Shown here piece by piece: positions 7,006-15,335 of a DNA stretch of 64,000 bases (the stretch's first letter is position 1; every line of letters starts with the position of its first letter). The notes below the pieces were generated by a model. The model was not told the DNA's origin and searched no databases. It was given only the letters and a program-made list of their open reading frames with translations. This DNA comes from Labilithrix luteola (GTDB lineage: Bacteria > Myxococcota_A > Polyangia > Polyangiales > Polyangiaceae), in assembly GCF_001263205.1 (NCBI RefSeq), contig NZ_CP012333.1:3410001-3474000 (forward strand), given 5' to 3'. The translations under genes and the position numbers were made by a program.

Positions 7006-7860
7006 ATGTGGACGCGCTCGCGCTTCGCGCTGCTCGTACTCGTTCCAGCGCTTTTCGTCGGCTGCGAGCCAGGAGGCGCCTCGTCGAGCTCGCCTCAGGA
7101 CTGGACCGGCACCGCCGGACGGCGTCCCAGCGGCTCGCTGATTCGCTGGTTCAACGGTTACGTGCCGACCGACGGCAGACCGATGGGGGACATCGAGGTC
7201 TATCTGAACGCCGAAGGCATCGGATTCGACACGAAGGTCACGGTCCCCCTCGGCACGGTGTCGTCGCCCTACGATCCGCGCATCGACGACCGCGGCGAGG
7301 CCGCGCTGAGCGTCTACCCCTCGACGGGACAGGAGGGCGAACGGGTCATCGTGCAGCACTCGTGGACGCCGAGGCCCGGCGAAACCCGCACGTTCTTCCT
7401 CGGCGCAACCCGAGGGCCGGACGGAGCGAGCACGGGGTCGGTCCACGAATTCGTCCACGCCATCGACGAGCCGACCCAACCAGGCAAGGGAACGGTCGAC
7501 GTCGACCTCCTCTTGCTGCAGAAGCTGTCCGCGCCCGACGAGGGTACCGCCTGGTACTTCGGCGTGGATGGCACCTGTGCCAGCGGATACCGCGTGAGCA
7601 ACGGCGCGATCGAGTCGACCGACGCCCGCGTCACTCCCGACGAGGTGCGCTCCTTCGCGTTGCCGCCTGGGATGCACGCAGGTGGGCTCCACCTCAAGAG
7701 TGATTGCTCCGACCCTCCGTTCGTTGGCGAGTCGTTCGAGATCATCCGTGAAGGCGCCCACACGGTATTTGCCGTCTACACGACCACGGTGCCAGCGCGC
7801 AGCGACACGCTCCGCGTCGGCGTCGTTCCGCTCGTTCCCGTCACCGCGCCCGCACTCTGA
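7006..7860 (+). CDS. Putative lipoprotein of unknown function
   Basis: The N-terminus MWTRSRFALLVLVPALFVGC is a lipoprotein signal with lipobox LFVGC (lipidated Cys20). The mature part of about 265 residues is mostly beta-strand, with aromatic and acidic residues and one Cys pair (GTCASGY, SDCSDPP) that could form a disulphide. No enzyme motif is visible. It should sit on the inner or outer membrane, facing the periplasm or outside. It converges with a second lipoprotein gene at 7895. I do not recognise a family. Confidence 0.8.
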   Translation: MWTRSRFALLVLVPALFVGCEPGGASSSSPQDWTGTAGRRPSGSLIRWFNGYVPTDGRPMGDIEVYLNAEGIGFDTKVTVPLGTVSSPYDPRIDDRGEAALSVYPSTGQEGERVIVQHSWTPRPGETRTFFLGATRGPDGASTGSVHEFVHAIDEPTQPGKGTVDVDLLLLQKLSAPDEGTAWYFGVDGTCASGYRVSNGAIESTDARVTPDEVRSFALPPGMHAGGLHLKSDCSDPPFVGESFEIIREGAHTVFAVYTTTVPARSDTLRVGVVPLVPVTAPAL

Positions 7861-7894
7861 GTGGGTCGATGAATCGACGCGAGCGCAGCAGCCG

Positions 7895-9658
7895 TCACGG
7901 CGCTCCGAGCAGAAGCGCCGAGTAGGATCGTGCGGTGCTCACCTTCGGGGACTCGGCATCGAAGACCGTCATGGTGCCGTCGCCCTGAATGGGTCCGTCC
8001 GTCGAGCTGTCGCCCCCCAGGACGACGATGGCCCTGCCGCCTTCGGGACGCGCGACGTCGAACATTGCTCCGCGGCGGCCGTCGAGCGGGAAGTGCGTGA
8101 CCGTGAGGTCGTCGAGATTCACGGTCGCGCCGACCCATTCGGTCAGGCCGTTCTTGTCCGGATCGGTGGTGAAGTACGAGACGTGTCGGCCATCGGGGGA
8201 GACGCGCAGCGACGCCGCCGAGGATTCCGAGAACGACATCACCGACAGCGTCCGCCGGTCGAGCACATAGAATCCGGTGAAGCAGCAATATCCGCTGGGA
8301 CGAAGGATCTTGAGGTCCTCGTGGGGAGGTGGGACGTCCAGCAATTCGAGCACGCCAGGGAAGCTGAAAGGCTGCTGGACGTTGCCGAAGGGCTGCTCGG
8401 ATGTCGGCTCAAGAGACCAGTAGGCGGTCTCATTCACGATGATGCCTGCAGACAGGAGGAAAGCGTCCGCGCCGCCCTCGGTGGCGGCCGTGCGAGTCCG
8501 AACCCAATGGACTTCCAATGCGTTATGGGCGAACGCCAAGTCCATCGTCGCGGCGTTTCCCGTTGGGTCGTCGGGATCGACGAACACCACGGCGGGACTA
8601 GGATTCACGAGCACGGCGATACGTCGTCCGGCTGCCGTGTTCACGAACGCAAACTCGGACGCGTACCGCTTGAAGTCGACGCCAGTAGAGACGGTTTCGA
8701 ATTCACGTCCCGAGGCTTGCGGGGCCGCCCCGGAGAGCGGCGCGAACGTGAACATCGCCAGGCGCGATGACATCACGGGGTCCCGGTTGAGAATCGGCGT
8801 CGAGGACTCCGTAAGCAGCATGACGATGCGCGCGTCATCGGTACGGTCGGGAGCGCCGTCGTCGAACATCACGGTCGTCGAGCTCGTGGGCAGGGTCGTC
8901 AGGAGCTCGGGCTGAACCGCCGGGTTCGCGGCCAAGCGGTCGAGCTCGAGGAGGAAGGCCCGACTGGAACTCTGCGACACCAGCAAGCGTCGTGGTCCCG
9001 CAGGGAGCTGGAGCACGGGGGAGAACCAGAGCTGCACCGGCGGCTCGTTCGGTTCGCCGACGAGCCGGGAGGAGACGGCAAGCTCCGGTGACGCGTCGAG
9101 ATCGACGAGGACGACTTCGTTCTGGATCTCGCCTTCGAGCGCTGGAATGAGGCTGAACGCGGGCGGGTCGGCGAGCGCGGAGACCTGACCTGGCACGACG
9201 GACTCGGCTTGGATCCCCGACAGGTCTTGCTTCATCCTGGTGTAGAGCCCCACCCAGCGGCCCGTCGGGTCGACCGCCAGGGCGGAGTGAGCGGAAGGAA
9301 GCTCGAAGCGGCGAGCTGCGTTCGCCTCGCCATTCGTTGCGCCCTCGAAGACGGTGAGCGTCGGCGGCTCGCTCCCTTGCTCGCCCTTGGACACGACGAA
9401 GAGCCGCCTGCCGTCCTCCGAGGCCTTGGCGAGGACGACGCCCTTACCGACAGTCGCCGTGCGCCAGTCGACCTCCTGATTCGCGTGGGGAGCGACGAAC
9501 ACCGCACGATCTCCGCCGACCTCCACGAGCGCCACTTGCTGCTCCAGCGATGCAGCAAAGAAGGAGTGGCGCGATTCACCGGAACGAGTCCTGGACGTGC
9601 ACGCCGCCGCGGAGAGCCCAGCGAACAGGACGATCGAGACGAGGTGGCGACTCCGCAT
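7895..9658 (-). CDS. Putative lipoprotein with beta-propeller-like repeats
   Basis: The start at 9658 gives MRSRHLVSIVLFAGLSAAAC, a lipoprotein signal with lipobox SAAAC (Cys20); the longer frame upstream lacks any signal. The mature ~567 residues repeat a strand pattern typical of WD40/TolB-like propellers, e.g. SAHSALAVDPTGRWVGLYTR and SAASLRVSPDGRHVSYFTTD. A vicinal Cys pair occurs in SGYCCFTGFYVLDRR. No catalytic motif is seen. Probably an exported scaffold or surface protein. It is divergent from ohr (151 bases apart) and converges with the 7006 lipoprotein. Confidence 0.8.
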   Translation of the reverse strand: MRSRHLVSIVLFAGLSAAACTSRTRSGESRHSFFAASLEQQVALVEVGGDRAVFVAPHANQEVDWRTATVGKGVVLAKASEDGRRLFVVSKGEQGSEPPTLTVFEGATNGEANAARRFELPSAHSALAVDPTGRWVGLYTRMKQDLSGIQAESVVPGQVSALADPPAFSLIPALEGEIQNEVVLVDLDASPELAVSSRLVGEPNEPPVQLWFSPVLQLPAGPRRLLVSQSSSRAFLLELDRLAANPAVQPELLTTLPTSSTTVMFDDGAPDRTDDARIVMLLTESSTPILNRDPVMSSRLAMFTFAPLSGAAPQASGREFETVSTGVDFKRYASEFAFVNTAAGRRIAVLVNPSPAVVFVDPDDPTGNAATMDLAFAHNALEVHWVRTRTAATEGGADAFLLSAGIIVNETAYWSLEPTSEQPFGNVQQPFSFPGVLELLDVPPPHEDLKILRPSGYCCFTGFYVLDRRTLSVMSFSESSAASLRVSPDGRHVSYFTTDPDKNGLTEWVGATVNLDDLTVTHFPLDGRRGAMFDVARPEGGRAIVVLGGDSSTDGPIQGDGTMTVFDAESPKVSTARSYSALLLGAP

Positions 9659-9809
9659 GAATCGCGAAAGTGTCACACGTCCGCGGCGATGCAAGGTGAT
9701 GGCCCTCACGGTCGGGCTCAATCCCCGGCCCGACTTCTGGAGGCACGAACACAATTTCGAAGTCGTCGCGAAACCAGGTTTGTCGAGAACCGTAACCCTC
9801 ACAACCCCA

Positions 9810-10229
9810 ATGACGCGAATCGAAAAAGTTCTCTATACGGGCAAAACTCACACGTCGTCCGGCGGCCGAGACGGCGCCTCGCGCAGCTCCGATGGGCGCC
9901 TCGACATCAAGCTCTCGTCTCCTGGCTCTGCGGGCAACGGCACCAATCCGGAGCAGCTCTTTGCCGCCGGATGGTCGGCTTGCTTCATCGGCGCCATGGG
10001 GCTCGCGGCAAGGAAGATGAACGTCTCGCTCCCCGCCGAGCTGACGGTCGACGCCGAAGTCGACCTCGGAACGACGGACGGCGCGTACTTCCTGCAGGCA
10101 CGCCTCAATGTGAGTGTCCCCGGTCTCGAGCGCGACGTCGTCCAGGCCATCGTGGACGCCGCCCACCGGACTTGCCCGTACTCGAAAGCTACGCGCGGCA
10201 ACATCGACGTCACGATCAACCTGGTCTGA
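9810..10229 (+). CDS. ohr: Organic hydroperoxide resistance protein, OsmC/Ohr family
   Basis: Ohr is a cytoplasmic thiol peroxidase that reduces organic hydroperoxides using two cysteines recycled by lipoylated proteins. The 139-residue protein has both: Cys58 in PEQLFAAGWSACFIGA and Cys122 in CPYSKATRGNIDVT, plus Arg20 and Glu48 at the positions of the active-site salt bridge. It begins MTRIEKVLYTGK, the normal Ohr start. The CPYS..TRGNIDV signature separates Ohr from OsmC. There is no clear ribosome site before the ATG, and no OhrR regulator gene next to it. The longer frame upstream is not Ohr-like. Confidence 0.95.
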   Translation: MTRIEKVLYTGKTHTSSGGRDGASRSSDGRLDIKLSSPGSAGNGTNPEQLFAAGWSACFIGAMGLAARKMNVSLPAELTVDAEVDLGTTDGAYFLQARLNVSVPGLERDVVQAIVDAAHRTCPYSKATRGNIDVTINLV

Positions 10230-10241
10230 CTCATCCTGAGT

Positions 10242-10281
10242 CTCGGCCAGCCCATGGCCCCGTGGCTAGGGGTAGGCCGAG
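10242..10281. terminator. Hairpin between convergent ohr and phosphatase genes
   Basis: CTCGGCC (10242-10248) and GGCCGAG (10275-10281) are exact inverted repeats around a 26-base loop that can itself fold. It lies between two convergent stops and may end transcription from both sides. There is no T-tract. Confidence 0.35.
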
Positions 10282-10285
10282 CGCC

Positions 10286-10942
10286 TCAATCGGTGCTGTC
10301 TTCGCGCTCGATGCGCTCGATGCGCTCGATACCTTCGAGGTGCTCGACCTCGTTCCAGGTCCGAAGCGAATACCGACCGGACGTGCTGCGTTCGAGCAGC
10401 GTGATACCGCAATTGGCGACCGCATCGAGGACTCGGAAACCGTCTTTCGACACACCGAGGATCCGCGCGATGAAGCTCCGAATCGCCCCGCCGTGGGAGA
10501 CGACGAGCATCCTCCCGTGAGGTCGCCCATCGGCGATTCGCTCGAGCGCCGCTTCGATCCGGATCGCGAGCTCGGCGTAGGTCTCGCCTCCTCCGCGTCG
10601 AACATCCTCGCCTCGTGCGATCGCGGCCCAGTCCTCCGGATGAAGGCGCGCGATCTCGTCGTAGCTCTTGCCGGTCCAGGTTCCAACGTCCACCTCGCGG
10701 AGGCGAGGGTCACGGTCGACGCGGATCTCACAAGCCCGGCCGACGATCTCGGCGGTCTCGAAGGCACGCTCGAGATCGCTCGAAACGATGGCGTCGAGGG
10801 ACGCCCGCTTCATCCGCGCGGCAAGGCGCTCAGCCTGAGCTCGACCCTTGGGAGCGAGGCCGCTGCCCCCTTGGCCCTGGAAGATGCGATTGGCGTTGTC
10901 GGCCGTCTCACCGTGCCGGGCGAGATACATGAGGAGTGCCAT
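10286..10942 (-). CDS. Histidine phosphatase (phosphoglycerate mutase-like) family protein
   Basis: Branch-2-free, cofactor-type phosphatase fold: LMYLARHGETADNANRIFQG holds the catalytic RHG motif near the N-terminus, and MLVVSHGGAIRSF holds the second active-site His. SSDLERAFETAEIV and RLREVDVGTWTGKS are typical of the family's phosphatases (cobC/GpmB-like). The 218-residue length is normal. Substrate cannot be assigned. ATG at 10942 has AGGG four bases upstream; an ATG 12 bases later is a possible alternative. The C-terminal tail EGIERIERIEREDSTD comes from a 9-base tandem repeat. Confidence 0.9.
   Translation of the reverse strand: MALLMYLARHGETADNANRIFQGQGGSGLAPKGRAQAERLAARMKRASLDAIVSSDLERAFETAEIVGRACEIRVDRDPRLREVDVGTWTGKSYDEIARLHPEDWAAIARGEDVRRGGGETYAELAIRIEAALERIADGRPHGRMLVVSHGGAIRSFIARILGVSKDGFRVLDAVANCGITLLERSTSGRYSLRTWNEVEHLEGIERIERIEREDSTD
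10304..10330. repeat. Three exact tandem copies of a 9-base unit
   Basis: GCGCTCGAT is repeated three times at 10304-10312, 10313-10321 and 10322-10330, inside the 3' end of the histidine phosphatase gene, encoding repeated Ile-Glu-Arg. It keeps the frame, so copy-number change would only alter the tail length. Confidence 0.8.
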
Positions 10943-11174
10943 GTAGCCCTGATTTCTCGCGTAACCTGGCGGATCCCGCAAGCCGAGGAAGGCGATTACC
11001 GCTCAATTGTTCAGCATTTCGCGTGGATTCCAGCCCGGTCGTGGGGGTGGAAAAGCTTGCGAGGTGCAAACGCTGCGACTAGCTTCCGTCGTCCCCAAGA
11101 AGTCGGACAGCCCCCTCGAAGGTTGGGTGGGTTCCGAGGATTTCGACTTCGAAGCGAGAGGCACGGAGTTCCCC

Positions 11175-11417
11175 ATGGCGCGCGTTACCGTCGAAGATTG
11201 TCTCGAGCGTGAAGAGAACCGTTTCGCGCTGGTGGTCCTGGCCGCTCGTCGTACGCGCCAGCTCATGAAGGGCGCCACGCCGCTCGTCCACTCGAAGAAC
11301 AAGCCTGCCGTCACGGCCCTCCGCGAGATCGCCGCGGGCAAGGTCCACTTCGACCGCCCGAGCACGGACGCGGTTCAGGACTGGATCGACCACATGAACC
11401 GTACGGGCCTATACTGA
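11175..11417 (+). CDS. rpoZ: RNA polymerase omega subunit
   Basis: Omega folds around the beta-prime subunit and helps assemble RNA polymerase. The 80-residue protein begins MARVTVEDCLEREENRFALV and contains VLAARRTRQLMKG, followed by NKPAVTALREIAAGKV, the standard RpoZ core. Normal length is 70-110. The ATG at 11175 is preceded by CACGGAG; the longer upstream frame is unrelated. The stop TGA (11415-11417) overlaps the proposed CTG start of the methyltransferase, so the two may be coupled. Confidence 0.96.
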   Translation: MARVTVEDCLEREENRFALVVLAARRTRQLMKGATPLVHSKNKPAVTALREIAAGKVHFDRPSTDAVQDWIDHMNRTGLY

Positions 11418-12340
11418 GCTCGAAACGCGGGGGGGAAGAGCCCCGCGATCCATCGAAAGCGCGCGGCCGAGTCGAGCGGGGGAAGAAACCAGACCTCGAG
11501 CTCGAAGCTGGGTCGCGCGCGCATTACGAAGACCCCGCGTACTACGACCACGCGTACCGGGGTCAGACGGATGATGTTGCGTACTACACGCGCATCGCCG
11601 CAGGCCGAGGGTCCGTCCTCGAGTACGGCATCGGCAACGGCCGCATTGCGCTTCCGCTCGCGCATGCAGGCCTCGAAGTCTCGGGCATCGACCTCTCGAA
11701 GCCCATGCTCGAGAATCTCCGAGAGCGGCTCGCCCGTGAGCCCGCGCCGATCCGCGCACGCGTGAAGGCGCACCACGGGGACATGCGGACTGTGCGCTTG
11801 AAGAAGCGCTTCCCGCTCGTGCTGTGCACGTTCAACACGGCACTGCACCTCTACGCGCGCCAAGACGTCGAGCGCTGGCTCGCACGAGTCCGCGAGCACC
11901 TCGCCCCTGGAGGTGAGCTCGTGGTCGACATCGGCATGCCGATTCTCGAGGACCTGACGCGGAACCCGAAGACGCCTTTTCGCATCCCATCGTTCGTCCA
12001 CCCCACGGCCGGTCGGGTCAAATACCACGAGTATTTCGACTACGACCGAGTGCGTCAGGTCGTCTTCGTATCCATGTGCTTCGAGCCTGTGGATCGAAAG
12101 GCGAAGTCAGGTAACGATCGACGCACCGCAATGCCTAGTGATGTGAGTGGGGGTGACTCCCAATTCATGACTCCGCTCGCGCATCGGCAGTTCTTCCCGC
12201 AAGAGTGGGAAGCGCTGCTGCACTACAACGGTTTCGAAGCGACTGCCGTCTACGGCGATTTCGAAGGCGGTCCGCTCGTCGGCACGTCCGACCTCATGGT
12301 TTGGCACGCTCGCGTTCGACGCGGGTGGAGATCACGATGA
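11414..12340 (+). CDS. SAM-dependent methyltransferase, apparently without a canonical start codon
   Basis: The class I methyltransferase core is clear: motif I SVLEYGIGNGRIALPLAHAG, then GLEVSGIDLSKPML, and FPLVLCTFNTALHLYA (motif II/III region). The typical family N-terminus HYEDPAYYDHAY is also in frame. From the in-frame TGA inside rpoZ (near 11207) to an ATG at 11705 there is no ATG, GTG or TTG, and the ATG at 11705 would delete motif I. The CTG at 11414 overlaps the rpoZ stop as CTGA and gives 308 residues. A run of seven G at 11429-11435 is an alternative site for a frameshift or error. The stop overlaps yggS as ATGA. Substrate unknown. Confidence 0.72.
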   Translation: MSSKRGGEEPRDPSKARGRVERGKKPDLELEAGSRAHYEDPAYYDHAYRGQTDDVAYYTRIAAGRGSVLEYGIGNGRIALPLAHAGLEVSGIDLSKPMLENLRERLAREPAPIRARVKAHHGDMRTVRLKKRFPLVLCTFNTALHLYARQDVERWLARVREHLAPGGELVVDIGMPILEDLTRNPKTPFRIPSFVHPTAGRVKYHEYFDYDRVRQVVFVSMCFEPVDRKAKSGNDRRTAMPSDVSGGDSQFMTPLAHRQFFPQEWEALLHYNGFEATAVYGDFEGGPLVGTSDLMVWHARVRRGWRSR

Positions 12341-13032
12341 GCAGGAGCTCCATCGCCGACAACCTCGCGAGCGTGCGCGATCGCATTCATCGCGCGGCCA
12401 TCGCCGCCTCGCGCGATCCCTCCGAAATCAGGCTCATCGCGGTTTCCAAGACCAAGCCGCCGCTCGCCATTCGCGAAGCGTACGAAGCAGGCCAGCGCCT
12501 CTTCGGCGAGAACTACGCGCAGGAGCTCGCGCAGAAGGCCGACGAGCTCGTCGACCTGCACGACATCGAGTGGCACTTCATCGGCCACCTGCAGACGAAC
12601 AAGGCCAAGTACGTGGCTCGCGCCGCGCACGTCGTGCACACGGTCGATTCGGCCGCCCTCGCACGCGAGCTCGGCAAGCGCGTCGCCAAAGACGATCACC
12701 GTCGCGAGGGCTTCCGCATGCCCGTGCTCGTCGAGGTCAACGTCGGAGCCGAGCCGCAGAAACACGGCACCTCGCCGGCCGAGCTCGGTGACATCCTCGA
12801 CGCCGTCGACAAGGAGCCCGCGCTGCAGCTCCGCGGCCTCATGACGATGCCTCCTCACGACCTCGAGGCCGCTCGGCGCGTGTTCGAGGCGCTCGTTTCG
12901 CTGCGACGCCTCCACGGCGGACGAGCGCGCCTACCGGAGCTCTCGATGGGCATGAGCGACGACCTCGAAGTCGCCATCGCCTGCGGGGCCACGCTCGTGC
13001 GCGTGGGCTCGGCCATCTTCGGCTCGCGCTGA
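12337..13032 (+). CDS. yggS: YggS/PROSC-family pyridoxal phosphate homeostasis protein
   Basis: YggS binds pyridoxal 5'-phosphate on a lysine and buffers it without known catalysis. The 231-residue protein has the signature IRLIAVSKTKPPLAIREAY (PLP lysine in VSKTK), RLFGENYAQELAQKADEL, WHFIGHLQTNKAKYVA, and ends PELSMGMSDDLEVAIACGAT with LVRVGSAIFGSR. All are standard. The ATG overlaps the methyltransferase stop (ATGA) and has GGAG seven bases upstream. It is the third gene of the rpoZ operon. Confidence 0.96.
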   Translation: MSRSSIADNLASVRDRIHRAAIAASRDPSEIRLIAVSKTKPPLAIREAYEAGQRLFGENYAQELAQKADELVDLHDIEWHFIGHLQTNKAKYVARAAHVVHTVDSAALARELGKRVAKDDHRREGFRMPVLVEVNVGAEPQKHGTSPAELGDILDAVDKEPALQLRGLMTMPPHDLEAARRVFEALVSLRRLHGGRARLPELSMGMSDDLEVAIACGATLVRVGSAIFGSR

Positions 13033-13093
13033 GCTCTAGCAGAGGCGACTACGCCGTCGCCCTCTGGCAGCCTCAGTCTCGCGAGCGGAGCGA

Positions 13094-13128
13094 GCCCCGC
13101 GTGGGGCGGGGCGGCGCGTGCCGCCCCG
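13094..13128. terminator. Two adjacent hairpins after yggS
   Basis: GCCCC-GCGT-GGGGC (13094-13107) is followed by CGGGGCGGC-GCGT-GCCGCCCCG (13107-13128): two perfect stems, both with the loop GCGT, sharing one base. They compete or stack between yggS and the convergent TPR gene and probably end transcription in both directions despite lacking a T-run. Confidence 0.5.
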
Positions 13129-13170
13129 TGATGACAAAAGACTGAATGGGCCGCGCTCATGCGCGGTCAT

Positions 13171-15129
13171 TCAGGATCGGCGGAAGCGGGAGAACGCGTC
13201 GCGAAGGCGCGTAAGCGTGCTCGTGCGGTTGCGCGCGGAACGAATGCGTTCGGCGAGCGCGCGATTGGCCTCGTCGGTTGCGTCGAGCGAGAGCGCGCGG
13301 TCGATGGCGTCGCGCGCGTCGTCGCGCTTGCCTGCCGCCAGGAGAGCCGTGGCGAGCACCGAGAGCGAGCGCGCATTCTCTCCTTCGAGCTCGCACGCGC
13401 GGCGAGCATGCACGAGCGCGGCTTCGGGGTTCGACAGCGCGACGTAGGCGCCGACGATCTCCATGTGAGCGGGCGTCGAGCCTGACGAGAGGCGGAGGGC
13501 CTCGGCGAAGGCATCGCGCGCTGCGCGCCATCGTTCGAGACGACGTTCGGCAATGCCTACGGCGAAGTAGGCGTGCCACGCGGGATGGGTGGTGGCGAGC
13601 CCGCGTGCACGCGCGGCAATGACCTCGAGGTCGACGACGGGTGCCTGATAGGCCGCACGGAGAACCGCTTCGATCTCCAGCGCCGCCTTCGGCTCCTCCA
13701 GGGCGAGCCGCCCGCGCTGAGCTTCGGACGCGAACGTGGACGTCGGGGCGAGCGCTTCGACGTGCGCGAGATGACGAATTGCGGCCTTGCGGTCACCTGT
13801 CTTGGCGAGCGCCCGCGCGAGAACGAGCGTGACCCACGCGTCGGTGGGAACGCGCTCGAGGAGTGCTTCAGCGAGACGCTTCACGCGGGACGCGCGCGCA
13901 ATGCCTTCGGGTTCGGCGGCGAGGACGAGCTGAATCGATCGCCGGAGCACCTCGGGATGGGCGCCTCCGCGGTTGCACGCGAGAAGCACGTCGTCGACGA
14001 GGCGCGTGGCCGAAGCCGCATCGCGACGCTCCATCAAGAGCGACGCGAGATTGCTGAACGCCGGCGGATAGAGCGGAAAGCCGTCGAGGACCATGCGCCA
14101 CGCACGCTCGGCGTCGTCGAGGTTCCCACGCTCGGCAAGCACGATGCCGCGTTCGGTGTTGAGTAACGGATCGGCAGTACCGTGGAGGAGGCCGTCTTCG
14201 ATCGCCACGAGCGCGCCTGGCAAATCCCCACGTGAGCGGCGAGCCTCGGAGAGAAGAGCGTAGAGACGCGTGCGCTCGGGCTCGATGGCGAGTGCTTCGT
14301 GGGCACGGCGTTCGGCCTCTTCACCGTTGCCCGTGCGCATGTTGAGCGCCGCCACCGCTTCGATGAGATCGGCGTTCTCCGGCGCGTCTTCCGTCGCGCG
14401 GACGAGTGCCCGCAGCGCAGCGTCGGCGAGCTTGCCGTCCGAAGGATTCGCGACGGCAGCATCGAGAGCGAGCGCCGCCAGACGGCTTGCTGGAAACCGA
14501 GCGTCCGGAGCGTCGCCGATGGCGCGACCGAGATGGACCATGGCGGCGAGACGATCGTGTGGACCGCCCCTCAGCGGATCGTGCAAGGCGCAGCGCTCGG
14601 CACGAAGCACGCTCTCGAGCGCATCCCACGAGAGATCGCCGATGTCGCGCACGGTTCCGAGCTCGCCACCGAGTTGCGACCAAAGCTCGTCGAAGGCCGC
14701 GAGCAACGTGCGACCCGCATTCTCCCCGTCGAGATGCGCTTCGACCTTGGCGCGCGTGCGGCCGTCCTTGGTGTCGAACGCGAGGAGCTGGATGAGCCCG
14801 CGACCATCGATCGGGGGCTCGAAGCTCCCCGTCAGCACGAAGTTCACGCCGGCGGGAGCGTTGCCACTGCCGGTGAGATCTTTCCATGCGCGCGGGGGCA
14901 CGAACGCTTCGACCGGTCCCGCTTCGCCGCTCGGCGGGGGTGCATCGTTCGCGTCGTCGTCGGCGAGCTTCGACGTCTCGGACGTCTTGCGCGCGAGCAA
15001 TTGAGCAAGCGCCACGCTCTCACCGTCGATCTGCGCGAAGCTGTGCACGAGCGCCGCGAGGCCGAGACCGAGTCCGCGTCCATCATCCGGAACGCCGAAC
15101 GGGATCACTACTGCCCGCGGGGTCGACAT
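13171..15129 (-). CDS. Large TPR-repeat protein with N-terminal TolB/FlgO-like part
   Basis: The 652-residue cytoplasmic protein has an N-terminal region (AVVIPFGVPDDGRGLGLGLA onward, then NFVLTGSFEPPIDGRGLIQL, residues 1-150) that looks like the TolB-N/FlgO-type alpha-beta fold often found before TPRs. From about residue 200 to the end there are some twelve TPR-like helical pairs, for example GNGEEAERRAHEALAIEPER and GDRKAAIRHLAHVEALAP. No signal peptide or membrane segment. TPR arrays bind partner proteins; the partner is unknown. ATG at 15129 is clear, and it is divergent from rarA. Confidence 0.85.
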   Translation of the reverse strand: MSTPRAVVIPFGVPDDGRGLGLGLAALVHSFAQIDGESVALAQLLARKTSETSKLADDDANDAPPPSGEAGPVEAFVPPRAWKDLTGSGNAPAGVNFVLTGSFEPPIDGRGLIQLLAFDTKDGRTRAKVEAHLDGENAGRTLLAAFDELWSQLGGELGTVRDIGDLSWDALESVLRAERCALHDPLRGGPHDRLAAMVHLGRAIGDAPDARFPASRLAALALDAAVANPSDGKLADAALRALVRATEDAPENADLIEAVAALNMRTGNGEEAERRAHEALAIEPERTRLYALLSEARRSRGDLPGALVAIEDGLLHGTADPLLNTERGIVLAERGNLDDAERAWRMVLDGFPLYPPAFSNLASLLMERRDAASATRLVDDVLLACNRGGAHPEVLRRSIQLVLAAEPEGIARASRVKRLAEALLERVPTDAWVTLVLARALAKTGDRKAAIRHLAHVEALAPTSTFASEAQRGRLALEEPKAALEIEAVLRAAYQAPVVDLEVIAARARGLATTHPAWHAYFAVGIAERRLERWRAARDAFAEALRLSSGSTPAHMEIVGAYVALSNPEAALVHARRACELEGENARSLSVLATALLAAGKRDDARDAIDRALSLDATDEANRALAERIRSARNRTSTLTRLRDAFSRFRRS

Positions 15130-15335
15130 GCTTCTTGTTCATGCCGGAAGCGGGACCACAGCACAAGCTGCGCGCGCGACAGCAACATGTCTTCGCGAAG
15201 AGACGCGATCTCCGTCGCGCGTCGCTCCGTACGCCTTGACGCAGAACCAAAACATGCTCAGCCGCGATGACGTCGAGCGGCGACTCTTGCCTTCGAAGCA
15301 CTTTCGCGCAACGCGCGCGGTGCTAGGGTTCGCCC

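Noticed and set aside
9209..11212. 667-residue open frame on the plus strand
   Set aside because: It crosses the lipoprotein, ohr, phosphatase and rpoZ genes out of frame and shows no domain.
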